DNA from: Eleusine coracana subsp. coracana
Taxonomy: Eukaryota > Streptophyta > Magnoliopsida > Poales > Poaceae
Direction: 5' to 3'
Length of the DNA: 64,000 nt
Assembly: GCA_032690845.1 (NCBI GenBank)
Contig: CM064431.1
Coordinates: forward strand, 26,480,300-26,544,299
Within the stretch, counting starts at the first letter, position 1; each line of letters opens with the position of its first letter. The notes under the pieces were generated by a model. That model searched no databases. It saw only the letters and a program-made list of their open reading frames with translations, and was not told the DNA's origin. Shown piece by piece: positions 1 to 12,060 of this stretch. The position numbers and the translations under genes are program-made.

Positions 1-640
1 GGGCGAGGTGTTTTAGGGTGAACCCTTTGACGGGTTTTGGCTGCAACAAGCCCCTTAGTGTTTTTTTTGCTAAGTTTTTTGAAAAACGCCACCCTCCCCC
101 TCGAAGTGTTAGGGGCGAGGTGTTTTAGGGCGAACCCTTTGACGGGTTTGGGCTATAACGAGCCCCTTAGCATTTTTTGCTAAGTTTTTTGAAAAATGCC
201 ACCCTCCCCCTCGAAGTGCTAGGGGCGAGGTGTTTTAGGGCAAACCCTTTGACGGGTTTGGGCTGCAACGAGCCCCTTAGCATTTTTTTGCTAAGTTTTT
301 TGAAAAACGCCACCCTCCCCCTCAAAGGGCTAGGGACGAGGTGTTTTAGGGTGAACCTTTTGACGGGTTTGGGCTGTAACGAGCCCCGTAGCATTTTTTT
401 GCTAAGTTTTTTGAAAAACGCCACCCTACCCCTCGAAATGCTAGGGGCGAGGTGTTTTAGGGCGAACCCTTTGACGGGTTTGGGCTGCAACGAGCCCCTT
501 AGCATTTTTTCGCTAATTTTTTTGAAAAAAACGCCACCCTCCCCCTCGAAGTGCTAGGGGCGAGGTGTTTTAGGGCGAACCCTTTGACGGGTTTGGGCTG
601 CAACGAGCCCCTTAGCATTTTTTTGCTAATTAGCTGGCTG
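1..640. repeat. 111-bp tandem repeat array (about 5.7 copies)
   Basis: The same unit recurs with starts near 1, 113, 223, 334, 445 and 558, giving periods of 110-113 bp. Each unit has a GC-rich half (GGGGCGAGGTGTTTTAGGG, then CGAACCCTTTGACGGG) and a T-rich half with the short inverted pair TTTTTTGAAAAA. Copies differ by single substitutions and by the length of the T run. The array lies just beyond the pol stop of the minus-strand Tat-type element, in its 3' untranslated region, a place where Tat/Ogre-type elements are known to carry variable tandem repeats. Open frames across it on both strands only reflect the near-multiple-of-3 period. The array may continue left of the window. Confidence 0.9.
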
Positions 641-997
641 TACGGGTTTTAGCTCTTCGGGCTTGACCAGTGCGACAGCTATGGCTTGAGAGCTTTGTGC
701 TCCTCGTCGAATGTTTCAATCTCCGTGATGGGAGTTGTTTTGACGTGTTCTGCTGAGCGAGGCTTTCCGCTTTGGGGAAGGGAGCTTTATAGATTTAGCG
801 GGGGTTTACATAGGATCCGCCTCGTTAAAACCTCACCCCCGCGAAGGGTTCCCCTTGTGAGGAAAAGAGTACGGTCCTTTACATAATTGCCTAGAAAAGA
901 AAAGCCTGAAAAAGAAAATCTACCAACTAAGCTCAAGGTAGCACTTATAGTTTCGTGCTATGCTTGGCTTTTTACATGCTTCCAGTGGTGCTTTTTC
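641..997. other. Non-coding spacer between Tat pol stop and the tandem array
   Basis: No credible gene. This is 3' UTR-like sequence of the minus-strand Tat element, after the pol stop and before the tandem repeats. Confidence 0.6.
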
Positions 998-3900
998 TTA
1001 TACGTAAAACCTTCGAAGGTTGTTCGTGTTCCAAGAATGCGGCAGCTCTTCTCCTTGCGAAGTCTGGAGCCTGTACGCTTCGAGCCTGTTTGATTTTGCC
1101 ACAATGTATGGACCCTCCCATTTTGGTTCTAACTTGCCTTTGCTTTCTGTTCTAGGGCTTCGGAGCAGAACTAGGTCTTCTACTACGTAGGCTTGGGGTG
1201 CGACTTTTCGATCCCTCCAGTGGCGTGTTTCTGATTGATACTTTTCAAGGTTGACAACTACGTCCAGTCTATCGACTTCCATCAGATCCTTCGATTCCTC
1301 CTCTATTGGCTGTGTTGATTTTGCATTGAAGGTTCTGGGGATTTGGTGCAAAATCTCCTCGGGCGTGACTGCCTCTTCCCCGTAAAGTAACCTCAAGGTC
1401 GAGTATGTGGTTACCCTGGTTTCGGTCGTGTTGTGCGACCATATGACCCTTGGCAGTTCTTCTGCCCATTTTCCTTTCTTGTCATCGAGGAGTATCTTTT
1501 TTATTGCCTTGAATATAAGGTTGTTTGCTCTTTCGACGGCTCCGTTCGACTGGGGGTGATATACTGACGCAAAGTTGACTTTGGTTCTGATGGAGTGAAA
1601 CTCCTTGAATATATCGTTCTCAAATTGTTTTTTGTTATCGACTGTTATGTCTCTTGGCACTCTGAAGCGGCAGATGACATTTTGCCTAAAGAACTTTCTG
1701 ATTGTTGCTACCGAGATGTTTGTGATTGGTTTTGCTTCGATCCACTTGGTGAACTATTCTAGCACTACAACTGCCCACCTATAATTCCCCGGTACTGTGG
1801 GTAGGGGTCCAACGATGTTGATTCCCCAGCGTTGGAGAGGCCATGATGGGGCTATGAGTTGCATTGGCTGCAAGGGTGCTGACTGCCTATTTGAGATTTT
1901 TTGACAGGCTTCGCATCTGGTTACTATTTCTGCAGCATCCTTGACAATAGATGGCCAAAAGAAACCCTGCCTAACTGCCTTTGCAGCTAATGGCCGAGGT
2001 CCGATATGCGCTCCGTAGATTCCATCATGTATCTCACTGAGTAGTTGGGTACCCGTCGTTCTGCTTACACACTTGAGTAGTGGAGCGCAAATTCCTGACT
2101 TGTACAGTTGACCCTCGATGACTCTATAGTTCCTGGCCCTTTGCTGCATTCTTTTGGCCTCTCACTAGGTGTCTGGCTCGTAAAAACCCTTGAGGTACGC
2201 AATGATCGGAGTTCTCCAGTCTTCGTTGATTACTACGTGTATTTGCTTGGGGTCCTGGAGGACTGTTTTGATCAAAGGTTCTGTGATTGTTTGAAAGAAC
2301 ACATCTTGTGGTATTGCCTCTTGTCTTGCTGCCAACTTGGCGAGTTCGTCTGCCTCTATGTTGAACTTTCTTTCGATACACTGAATATCGAAGCCTTTGA
2401 AGTACTTTTCCATACTTCAGATGGTGCTATGGTAGTTCTCAAGCAATGGGTCCCTAGTTGTGAATTCTTTGTCGTATTGACTGGCAACGATCTTGGAATC
2501 TGTTCTAATTCTGCACCTCTGAACTCGGAGTGCTCTCAGTTTCTTGAGCCCCAGCAGTACTGCCTCATACTCTGCTATGTTATTGGTGCACTTGTCCATT
2601 TCTTTTCTGAACTCGAGCCTTGCAACGTATTTTATTTTCACGCCCGTGGGCGAGGTGACTACTGCTGCTATTCCTGCCCCGGCCAGTCCCCAAGCTCCGT
2701 CGCAGTGCACTGTCCACTCTGGCTTAGGCCATGCTTGATTTTTTACGTGCTGCGGAGCTGTCCAATCTGCTATGAAGTCAGCAAGTACCTGGGACTTGAT
2801 GGCACTGCATTTCTCAAAGCCTACTACATGCTCTGAGAGTTCCATGGCCCATTTGCCGATTGTCCATGAAGCTTCTTGGTTGCCAAATATTTTATTAAGT
2901 GGTTGGCTGGTGAGCACTTTGATGTGATGAGCCTCAAAATAATGTCGCAGCTTTCTGGAAGCCATCACTACCGCGTATGCAATTTTTTCCATCTCAGAAT
3001 ACAGCTTCTTGGAGATAGACAGTGCCTCGCTGATATAGTATACCGGTAGTTGCACCAAGAGTTCCTTCGGCTCCCCTTTAACCGTTTTGACTATCTTCTT
3101 TTCCTTTATGAGGACTGCACTGACCGCCGAGTGGGACGTAGTGACATATAGCAACAACACAGCCCCGGGCTCTGGGTTGGTGAGCTTTGATTGATTCTCG
3201 AGGTAGTTTTTTTACTCTGTGAAGGCTCTTTGCTTCTCTAGACCCCATTCGAAGGGTTGGGCCCCTCAGAATGTTTGGAAGAAGGGCAAGCTTCTCTCGA
3301 CTGATCTGGATATGAACCGGTTTAGTGCGGCCATTCTGCCTCTGAGTTTCTGCACATCTTTTCGGCACTGGGGTTCTTGCATTTTGATGATTGCTTTGAT
3401 TTTGTCTGGGTTGGCTTCGATGCCTTTGGCCGACACCAGACAACCGAGTACTCTTCCCTTCCGGATGTCAAAAACACACTTCTCCAGATTCAGTTTGAAC
3501 CTTGCTGCTCGAAGGTTTGCAAATGTTTCCGCGAGGTCTGAGATATGGTAGCCTTTTACTTTACTTGCTACTATGATATCGTCCACATAAGCGTGTACGC
3601 TTTTTCCAAACTGTGACTCGAAGGCTTTCTAAGTCATGCGGCAAAATGTAGGGCCGGCATTTTTCAATCCCTCGGGCATTCTTACGAAACCGTAAGTTCC
3701 AAAGGGTGTGATGAAACTTGTTTTGTCCTCATCCTCCCTCCTTAGCCATATCTGATGATAGCCGAAGAAGCAATCGAGCAGTGACAATAGCTCGCTCCCA
3801 GCTCCTGCGTCCACGATTTTGTCAATTCGGGGCAATGGGAAATCATCTTTGGGGCAAGCTTTGTTGACATCTATGAAGTCTATGCATATTGTCCACTTCC

Positions 3901-4104
3901 CATTATTTTTCTTCAGCATTACACAGTTTGCCAGCCAAGACGGATATTTAACTTCGCGGATAACGGAAGCATCGAGGAGCCGTTGGACTTCCGCTCTGAT
4001 AGCTTCTGTTTTTTCATCGGACATCTTTTGAAGCCTTTGTTTCTTTGGCTTGATCTTTGTGTTGACTTCTAGCTTGTGCTCTATGATGCTTCTGTCCACG
4101 CCTT
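998..4104 (-). pseudogene. Tat-type pol, 3' part: RT, RNase H, second RNase H, integrase (degenerate)
   Basis: On the minus strand from 4104 downward. RT: an LDASVIREVKYPSWLANCV-type start, FPLPRIDKIVD, a TPFGTYGF-type region, then the catalytic MDDIIVASK at about 3580. Next comes a degenerate first RNase H with its connection region (3160 to about 2760). A second RNase H follows with CDGA near 2710, NNIAEYEAVLLGLK and RTDSK. Integrase shows an H2C2 finger (ending CEACQK, 2149-1900), VGPLPTVPGNYRWAVVV, VDNKKQF and an HPQSNGAVERAN core (1660 to about 1500). A GPY-like C-terminus ends at 998. Damage includes frame breaks near 1660-1754, 2150-2165, 3160-3266 and 3586-3629. The first integrase catalytic Asp also reads as Asn (GINIVG). 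Confidence 0.88.
4100..4104. repeat. Target-site duplication GCCTT (left copy)
   Basis: GCCTT directly precedes LTR end TGTTGG at 4105 and is repeated exactly at 21916-21920 after the right LTR. It duplicates bases of the Tat pol frame and fixes both element boundaries. Confidence 0.97.
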
Positions 4105-5733
4105 TGTTGGTCGTATCTACGCACCCACTTATATACCGCAAGAGGACGGTGTACGATTGTAGCACTTTTTCCCTTGAATTGAGTATTCCAAGGTTTATGG
4201 AATCCACTGGGACCTTAGGGATTTATTAAACAAAGTTAACAGTAAAAGATCTAGTCAAGGCTACTATCAAGGTCAGGTTGCATGAGGGGGGACTGGCCAG
4301 CGCAAAGGTGCGCCAGACAGTAAATCTATCATTGCGTCGATCGGCGCGGAGATTTAGCCGATCAGCACACTAATGAAACTAAGTCAAAGTGCGCGAGATC
4401 TATTAAATCTGGGGTTGTGTCGATCGGCGTAGGAGTCGAGCCGATCGGCACACTAGTGAATCTAAGCCAAAGTTGTTGCGCCGATCGGCGCAGGGTTGAG
4501 CCGATCGGCACACCAGTGAGTCTAAGCCAAAGTGTTCTAGATCTTGTAAACCTATGCTGGTAAGTGAGTAGCCAGATATCAACTAGTGAGATCGTAACCA
4601 GAAAGTCTAATTGAATAGCATCATAATTAATTACATAGATCAATGAAAACCTATAATGAGTAAGACCACCCTGCTTTCCGAGCGGCTCCCTATTAATCAC
4701 GGCGGGGAGGAAATCCTTAATCGCGCGAGTATCTTACTCTACTCAACTATCCGATACTGTTGCACAGGCTTAGTGCTGTCACCGCTAAACCATACTACTG
4801 GAATCATCAAGCAACCATAATCAATACAATGTCCGAATACTATCCTAATCACCACGATTAAGGTAATATCTACTTACTTAGCCTAGAACTAAGCAATTGG
4901 AATAAGCACATGCATGATTATAGAATCAAGATAGACAAATCACCAAAACCATCATCAACATATTCAATCATCCTTGAGATACATGGAGTAAGATTCATCC
5001 CCGTCGAGATGGCCTACCTTGACGGATCAACTCTTGATTCCAATGGTTCTTGAAACTCAACTAGAGATCTATTCTAACGGGGCAAGCCCCGGTGGCTATA
5101 ACTCACGGATCTGGTGTCCCTCTGTCGCCTCCTCCTTCTGTGGCGAGGATTTACAAGTATTTATAGGTGTTCTACTCGTAAAGGACTCGGTTTCTAGCAA
5201 ATAAGGCGGTTGCGCCAATCGGCGCAGGATTGCGTCGATCGGCACAAGCCATGTCTTCTCTGATTTCTTCCCCGAGTCGGTTCCTCTATCTTCCACAGCT
5301 GCCATGTGGGCCTTTTCCTTCGAGATAAAGTCTTGTACTGCACGTTAAGATCTTGGAGTTCCATAAATCTTCTTGAAGTTCCATAATTCTTCTTAGACAA
5401 ATATCTTCAAGTGTCTTGCGCAGATAAACTTCCATAAACATATGAAATGGGCCTCGGTCACTTCTGTGGGTCAAAACACCCTTGCGTCGATCGGCTCATG
5501 GGTTGCGCCGATCGGCGCACTGGGCTTCTTCAGTGCTTTTCGTCGGTTCTGGACTCCTGTCCTCTCCATCATCGCATTAATCATCAATTTTACTTGTTTC
5601 TATAATAAAGCTCCAAAACAACGCATATACAAATATATAGGCAATATGACAGGTAAATGGCCTAAATTAGTATCAATTATGCTCTAATTGGGGTAATATT
5701 CACATATAAATTGGCACTTGGGAAGTGCCAACA
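4105..5733 (-). repeat. 3' LTR of Athila-like element
   Basis: Matches 20284-21915 along its whole length with scattered substitutions and small indels. Ends are TGTTGG and CCAACA. A TATA-like CTATAAATA on the minus strand lies at about 5157-5166. Palindrome pairs around GCGCCGATCGGCGC lie on both sides of it, for example 5210-5235 and 5485-5518 upstream and 4334-4511 downstream. Confidence 0.95.
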
Positions 5734-5746
5734 GTTCCCCCACACT
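5734..5746 (-). promoter_or_regulatory. Polypurine tract of Athila-like element
   Basis: Minus-strand AGTGTGGGGGAAC abuts the inner edge of the 3' LTR, where second-strand synthesis would be primed. It confirms minus orientation. Confidence 0.75.
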
Positions 5747-7283
5747 TAAACCTTTGCTCGTTCCGAGTAAAGTAAAAGAAAGAAAAATCGAAAAACATAC
5801 TCTTTCTATCATAAAAGATATCACAAATCAGCATATGTTGAGCATTGTTCTATTATGGTGTATTTCATATTGGTATTCAGCAAAATAGATCAAATATGGG
5901 CATAAGCTTAAAGTTCTTCCCAAAGCAAAAGATCATGTCCAATTTATAATATATAACTTTTCCACACATGAGAATCACTTAAAAGATTGTTGTGAACACA
6001 GAGAATCAATCTTCCAAATAATCCAAGGAAACAACTCATCTTTCAAATCACTCAACCTATGTTCTACATCATAAAGATCAAATGATATTAGTGTAAGGCT
6101 TATATGAGTAGCTAGGTGAGGTAATTCAAGGATTGCAAAAATAAATCAATAATATATTGTAAAGCTAGGAGATTATTCTTCGTTGGAATTATAGAAACTT
6201 ATCAAGATGGCAATTAAGAAAGAAAAATTTAAGAAACGACTCACACTTTGGATATGTGGACATGTGCATAGCAAAAATTTTGATCTTGGAAGATTGCACA
6301 TGGTTGGAATGATTCATGGCTATATTGAATTTCGAGAATAAGCATGTCATATACCATCCCCCCACACTTCAAATTTTGCTAGTCCCTTAGCAAACAGCAG
6401 AGGTTTTTTTTTCACCACTGCTGTGTCGATCGGCTCAGGGTGCACCGATCGGCTCTCAACCCAAATTTACCAACATTTGTTGGTATTTGATTTGTCTGGC
6501 TTCAACTTTTATTCAAGAATTAAATATTACCAGAAATATAGGATGTGGTCAAGGAATGATACTCAACAAGATGTTTTGGGTTTATGGTAGTGTACTCAGC
6601 GGAATTGAATTTTTGCATGAGTAATTTCAAGGCTAGAAAAAGATACACAAAGAATTGCCATCTTAATAAAGTTCATACCAAAAAGAATTAAATTCTAAAC
6701 GAACTCAACCATCAATTTAATGTTTATCTACATATCAAAGGTCCATTAGTATTGTTCAAAATATGGCATTAGTAGGTAAGGATCTTGGAAAACAATAAAT
6801 TCTAAAGTTCACAACACGAAAATTTATTTTTAAAAAGATTGGTACTAAGTTATCATTACAAACTAGACAACACAAATGAAGCACATGGGTACTCAAAATT
6901 GCTCCATATAAGACATATTTGTCGAATAATCATTAAGTGTAAGTTCGAAATTTTATTCAATGCTCAACACTTCGTCAACACTTTTCAAGAAAGAATAAAT
7001 AATTCAATTCTCCTAATAGAGCATAACCGCCACCATTATATTAAGATCAAAACTTGAATTCATGATGATGATTTTTGCACACACTTGCATGAAAATAAAA
7101 CTACTACTAACACACTTGCATGAAAATAAAACTACTACTAACACACTTGCATGAAAGTAAGCACACACGATACATGATTTCCCAACCCGCTCACACACAT
7201 ATAAGTAAATAAAGAAAAAGATTGCAAAAGATAAAACAAAACGCAAACCGGAAAACCGATACTCGTGCCAACTCCTAGGCACT
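5747..7283. other. Non-coding AT-rich 3' region of Athila-like element
   Basis: No credible ORF. It holds one palindrome pair (GTGTCGATCGGCTCA near 6423 and CACCGATCGGCTC near 6444). It also holds a short 31-bp direct repeat at about 7080-7165, in which ACACTTGCATGAAAATAAAA recurs two to three times. Confidence 0.7.
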
Positions 7284-8356
7284 CTAGTCATCCGAAGGTG
7301 GAGACGGTGGCTGATCGAAGCCATAGCACCGCGCCTTGAGTCGCTCGAACTCCTCCACCATCGCATCATGGTTGTACCTCCATTGGGACGTGGCTTCCTC
7401 CACACGCTCGATGTAGTTCATGTTGTTGTCGAGGTACCCCTGCATGGGCACAAAAAAGTCTGCACCGGGCACAGGAGGCACCACTGGTACATGCCCTTGG
7501 TACCTGTAGTCAATGCCTGCGCTGCAGTAGGGTGCACCTGACTGGTACTGCTGGTACTCCTGGTGTGACCCCCAGGAATCCCACTCGCTGCCGGCTGCTG
7601 TAGATGTGTCTAGCTGTCGAACCCGCCCACGGTGGTCCTTGAGAACTCGGCCCCCCACCAAGAGACCTTCCTCAAGCCTATTTCCTCCCTCCAGCTTGCG
7701 AGGGAGAAAAACTCCTAGCTCCGTACATGGGAGCTTTACGTTGGTGCCGCTGACATGGAAGCCGACGTGAACACTTCCCGTGACAATATTGCCACGAGTC
7801 ATATTCTCGCTGATCTCCGTCGCGCACTCCCACTTGTCATCGCGCCCTCCTGATCCGTCACTGTCGCAGACGAGGGCTGCTAGGCGTTGAAGATAGGCCT
7901 CAAAGACCAACTTCTTGCTTGTCTTGCTCCTCTTGTCGAGCCAACCCCGCACAATCACCGACATGGGATTGCAATGAGATGGACTCACGATGGCGTTAAA
8001 GAGCCACCGCAAGTCCGCATCGGTGACGTTGCTGGAGTCATCCTTGTCGCCTATGCGTGCCACCAACCACCGATGGAAAACTTGAATGGTCGGGTTGCGG
8101 ATGTTGTCGTGCTTCATCTCCTCTATGAACGAGAGTCGCCTCCAAAAGGAGTCCAACTCCCCATGTCCCAAGATGCCGGTGATGTCGACGTCGAAGCCAA
8201 AGGCTTGAGCCACCGCCTCCATGGTCACCGTGTGGCTGATGTCGCGGACACGGAAGTTGACGGCCTCGCTACCGTCTTCGACGGTGCCAAGCCTCATCGT
8301 AGAAGCAACCTCGGTGACGACGTCGAGGTTGTACTCCATGGGGAGGACGTGCAAAT
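7284..8356 (-). pseudogene. ATHILA-type accessory ORF, 3' part
   Basis: About 358 codons stay open from the CRM-like insertion down to a stop at 7284. The protein resembles the Pfam ATHILA ORF-1 family: FRVRDISHTVTMEAVAQAFGFD, then FHRWLVARIGDKDDSSNVTDADLRWLF and a GGRxxT-poor C-terminal half rich in Tyr, Gln and Pro. Its N-terminal part is at 16073-16529, beyond the insertion. The first residues of the open frame here come from the inserted LTR, not from the ORF. Such ORFs are often listed as env-like or of unknown function. No membrane segment or signal peptide is visible, so an envelope role is not supported here. Assignment is by recognition of motifs, not by a database search. Confidence 0.7.
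8352..8356. repeat. Target-site duplication CAAAT (left copy of the CRM-like insertion)
   Basis: CAAAT before the LTR start at 8357 pairs with GAAAT at 16068-16072. Four of five bases match, consistent with later mutation. Confidence 0.75.
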
Positions 8357-9279
8357 TGATAAGGACATCACTCCTATGGATATACACAACACTCCTCTAA
8401 TTCTGGACTTGCAAGGTCCAATGACTAGAGCTCGTGCACGACGACTAAATTTAGAGGTGAGCTCGTTCCTACGTTCTTCGCTATATGTTACTTTTGAGAA
8501 TAGTTTGCTACCTAATGATTATTTTATGATTAGAAACCATGGAGAGGATCAGGAGATGATGGGAGAAGGAGTTGGGAACATAGAGGACCAGCAAGGGCTT
8601 GGAAGCCAAAGTGGAGGCTCAATCAAAACCGACTTCGAGTCTGTTTCGGGGCCCAGGACCAGTCTACACTAAAACAGTCGCCCAGGACGCATACGGACTC
8701 AGATTTGGACGTTCTACATATGCACGGAAAGATAAGGATAAGATCTTTCCAATGCTACCGGCCTCATATCAAAATTCATCTGGAGTCATCAGAAATCGTT
8801 GAAACAAGAGAGAGTCCAGAATCTGTGTCGGTTCTGTGTCGCCTATTTTTGGCCTTTGGGCTTTGTATCTAGTTGAGCCCAATTAGGGGCGCGTCCAGAG
8901 GGTCTTGCACGACCCTAGGGTCTTTATATACAGCTTCCGCCGCACCATTAGGGTTTGGGTTTTGCTTAGATCAATTCTGTTCATAAACAGTGTCGCCGTT
9001 CATCGGTTTGTGAGACCCCAACTTCGAGAGTTTAATCATACATCTGCAATTGTGTTGCATTCTTCGTTGTTCTTGCTTGTGTTCTTGATTCACAGGCAGG
9101 GATTAGCCTTCTCGTTGAGGTCAATCATCTTTGGACGGTTGATAACCAGAGGAGACGTTGTGCTGCGATTGCGGGGTTTAGAACATGCTGTTCTGAAGCC
9201 GGATCGATTTGTGTGTCGCCTCCGACCAAATCAACTTATCAAGAACCTTTCGGAAGATCGGGAACCCTTGTTTACATCA
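8357..9279 (+). repeat. 5' LTR of CRM-like copy 1
   Basis: 923 bp. Its start is mutated from TGATG to TGATA; the end is CATCA. TATA-like TTTATATA is at 8923-8930. Homologous to 15146-16067, 50271-51194 and 57159-58082. Confidence 0.95.
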
Positions 9280-9281
9280 AA

Positions 9282-9294
9282 TGATAATCAGAGC
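9282..9294 (+). promoter_or_regulatory. Primer-binding site, initiator Met tRNA type (CRM copy 1)
   Basis: TGATAATCAGAGC begins 3 bp after the LTR. The usual form is TGGTATCAGAGC. Copy 2 has TGGTAATCAGAGC, so copy 1 has a G-to-A change and both have one extra A. Confidence 0.75.
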
Positions 9295-10496
9295 TTCAGG
9301 TGCACCATCAGGTTCGCACTACCCTTTAGTTTTTTTTCGTGTTCTTCCTATCGTCCACAGAAAATACCAAAAAAAAATTTCCCCCGCCCATAACCACGTG
9401 TTTAGCCTTTGCATATTTCAATTTCAGAGTCCGTAGTGTTGAGTTTGTGTCCTAGTTCTTGTTTAGTCGCTGGTTTAGTTTGTGTTTTTGTCGTCAGTAG
9501 TGTTTCCCTTGCAACCCTAGCCGCCATCCCCTTTACCATCCTCGGTTTTGTCGGCTTTGTGCGCTAGGGTTGATTGATCAACACGCCCACCCTAATCCCA
9601 CCCTAAACCTACCCTCACCACCTCGGACCAATTTTCACATATTCCACTTTTTGCTGCATCCACCTCGCCAAAAAAAATCCCTACCCAACCCCAAGCCGAC
9701 TCGGGTTTCACTCAAACCCCTGGTTTCTTCATAACCGATTCTGACACCCCTTCGATAAAACGGCCATAACTTTTCGCTCGGTTGTCCGTTTTGGCTGAAA
9801 TTTTTACAGGAGATTCTTGACAAAAAGTTGAGCATACCCACACTCGGCTACACCTTGTGTGCCCTCATCGAAAAATTCAAAAAAAATCGGGAAGATAAAG
9901 AAAAAGTTCATTCAAGTTGAAACCCGATGTTTTCTAAAACTTCAAGATTTTCTGTAGGCCACGTCCTAGCTCGGTTTGAGCTGAAATTTTTTATGGTTTC
10001 TTCCCGTTTGCTAGTGAGTTGGAAAAAAATAAAATAAAAAAAATATGGGATTCCTACTAGTGCTCCATCTAGCCCCCTGGAATTTCTGAGTTTGGCTGTT
10101 TTACACTAAGCCCCCTGTTATCGACTGTGTCCCTTTGTCTCCTTGTTTCTTCTTTGCTATCACTACTGTTCTAGGACATAGTTAGACCAGCAACTAGGGA
10201 CAAGTTACTTGGGCACTTATTCAGCTTTACTATCTGTTTTTGATTTGTGTGCCACTCACATATATATATATATATTTGGCCTTCCTAGTTCTACATACTT
10301 CTTCTGGACAGCACATAGGTTATTTTGTAACCCTTGCAATCATGGAACACAGCTCCCTGGGATCCTTCGCTTTGTTGTTTTCAGAACTTTGTAAGAGCTT
10401 TGCAAGAAGCTTCCTTTTGCTGTGTTGAGAGGCACCACTGCTTAGTACTTTTGTAGGGATAACCTTCACTTTTTGTTTCCTGTTTTGGTGTTTCTG
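9295..10496 (+). other. Leader of CRM-like copy 1 (non-coding)
   Basis: About 1.2 kb between primer-binding site and gag start, colinear with 51210-52429 of copy 2. It contains an (AT)n run at about 10258-10275. No supported ORF. Confidence 0.75.
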
Positions 10497-12060
10497 ATGT
10501 CAGGAAGTGATGGAGAGGGTGCTTCACCCTCAAAATTTGATGAGTGCGTGAGCCAAAGTCAGCTACAGAAGGCTTTGCAGGCGGTTCATAGTGATTTGGT
10601 AGAGACGATCACCAGGGGCGTCACAGATGCCGTCACCAAGCTTCACCTGGGAGAAAGCATTGAGCGGTTGGATAAGAGAGTCTCTAAGCTAACCGATCAC
10701 GTTGTCAAATTGGAGACCGCTCACAAGACCAACAACACCAACACTGGCACCAACACCAACACCAACACCAACACCAATACCAACAACGACGTTGAAGACG
10801 ATCATGATGAAGCAACGGTGTATAAGGCTGATGGCACCGTCGATAGGTCAGCTACAAGGACCGCAAGGTTATGACGTCGTTTGCAACGTAACCCTGAAGG
10901 TATGGGAGGTTTCCACAACCACAACCGTCGCATACAAGGTAACCATGCTCCAGATGATCCGTATGCTAAAATTAAGTTTTCAATTCCGTCGTTTTCGGGT
11001 CAGTACAATGGTGATGCTTACCTTGACTGGGAAATGACGGTAGAACAAAAATTCAATGCCCACCTTGTTCCTGAACAACATAGAGTTAGACAAGCCACTA
11101 GACAAGCCTACTACTTGGGAAGAACTTAAGGTAGAAATGCGTGATCGTTTTGTTCCTCCTTTTTATAGAGAAATTCATAATAAACTGCAGCATTTAGATC
11201 AAGGAGATAAAACTGTTCAGGAGTATTTTATTGAGCTTCAGAAGGGTTTGATTCATTGTGTTGTGCTTGAAAAAGTAGAGGATCAGATTTGCCGCTTTTA
11301 TTCTGGTTTGAGAAAAGAAATTCAGGACATCCTTGATTATAAAGAATTTTATACCCTCAACCAGTGTTTCCAGTATGCTATGCTTGTAGAGAAAGAATCA
11401 CAGGGACTTTTCCAGGCTTTTCAGGAGTACAGCAAGTCCAAGAATTTCTACCCACCACGGCCGACGAGGACTTCGGGGCTGCCCAAGCCATCTTTCTGGC
11501 CGCCCCCACCAGCTAGTGTTGTTTCTGCAGCACCAAGATCAGCCCCTGCCCCTTCTACGCGCTCAGGTAAAAATTCAGTGCAGGTACCGGCTAGTAGTGC
11601 CTCCTCTGTCGCTTCGACGGGACGCACTACAGGGATTCAGTGCCACCGCTGCCATGGTCTTGGCCATGTGCAGAAAGATTGCCCAAGTAGGCGGGCATAT
11701 GTGGCGACAGATGATAGCGGTTACATGAGCACCTCCGATGTGGAGGATGAGGAGGAGGATGTCGCTGCCACCAGCGGTGACCTCGTCCTTGGAGGCGGAG
11801 ATACCACGGGCTACATGAATATTATTGTGCAGCGTGTGCTTAGCATACAAATCCAGCAGCCCGAGATGATGCAGCGACATAACTTGTTCTAGATTTTCTT
11901 CATCATCAAGAACCGTCGAGCACGTGTCATCATTGATGGAGGAAGCTGCAATAATTTGGTGAGTTCTGATGTGGTTAAGAAGCTTGATTTGACCACACGC
12001 ACACATCCACATTCATACTACATTCATTGGTTAAATGACTCTGGAAAAGCTAAGGTAATA
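10497..12060 (+). pseudogene. CRM-like gag and protease N-terminal half, copy 1 (broken)
   Basis: Chosen start MSGSDGEGASPS at 10497, because it matches copy 2. A coiled-coil-like N-terminus (IERLDKRVSKLTDHVVKLE) is followed by an Asn/Thr run from an AAC-type microsatellite (about 10729-10790). Then come the gag core (DPYAKIKFSIPSFSGQYNG), a zinc knuckle CHRCHGLGHVQKDC and the protease active-site region VIIDGGSCNNLV. Damage: TGA at 10872 (CGA in copy 2), a deletion with frameshift near 11098 that removes the SEFKDFAIVWWSGLAAE segment, and TAG at 11890 (CAG in copy 2). Followed by the TAA at 12061 that both copies share. Confidence 0.88.

Noticed and set aside
1..640. Regularly spaced repeats resembling a CRISPR array, and long open frames across them
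   Set aside because: Units are directly adjacent with no unique spacers, the genome is a plant, and the frames on both strands exist only because the period is near a multiple of three.
7284..8387. A free-standing host gene of 367 codons
   Set aside because: Its start lies in an inserted LTR and its N-terminal part is found at 16073-16529 on the other side of the insertion; it matches an ATHILA-type ORF.
8360..9279. CRM-like LTR starting at TAAGGACATC / TGAGGACATC
   Set aside because: Moving the start 3 bp outward gives the TGATG/CATCA ends and better flanking duplications for both CRM-like copies.
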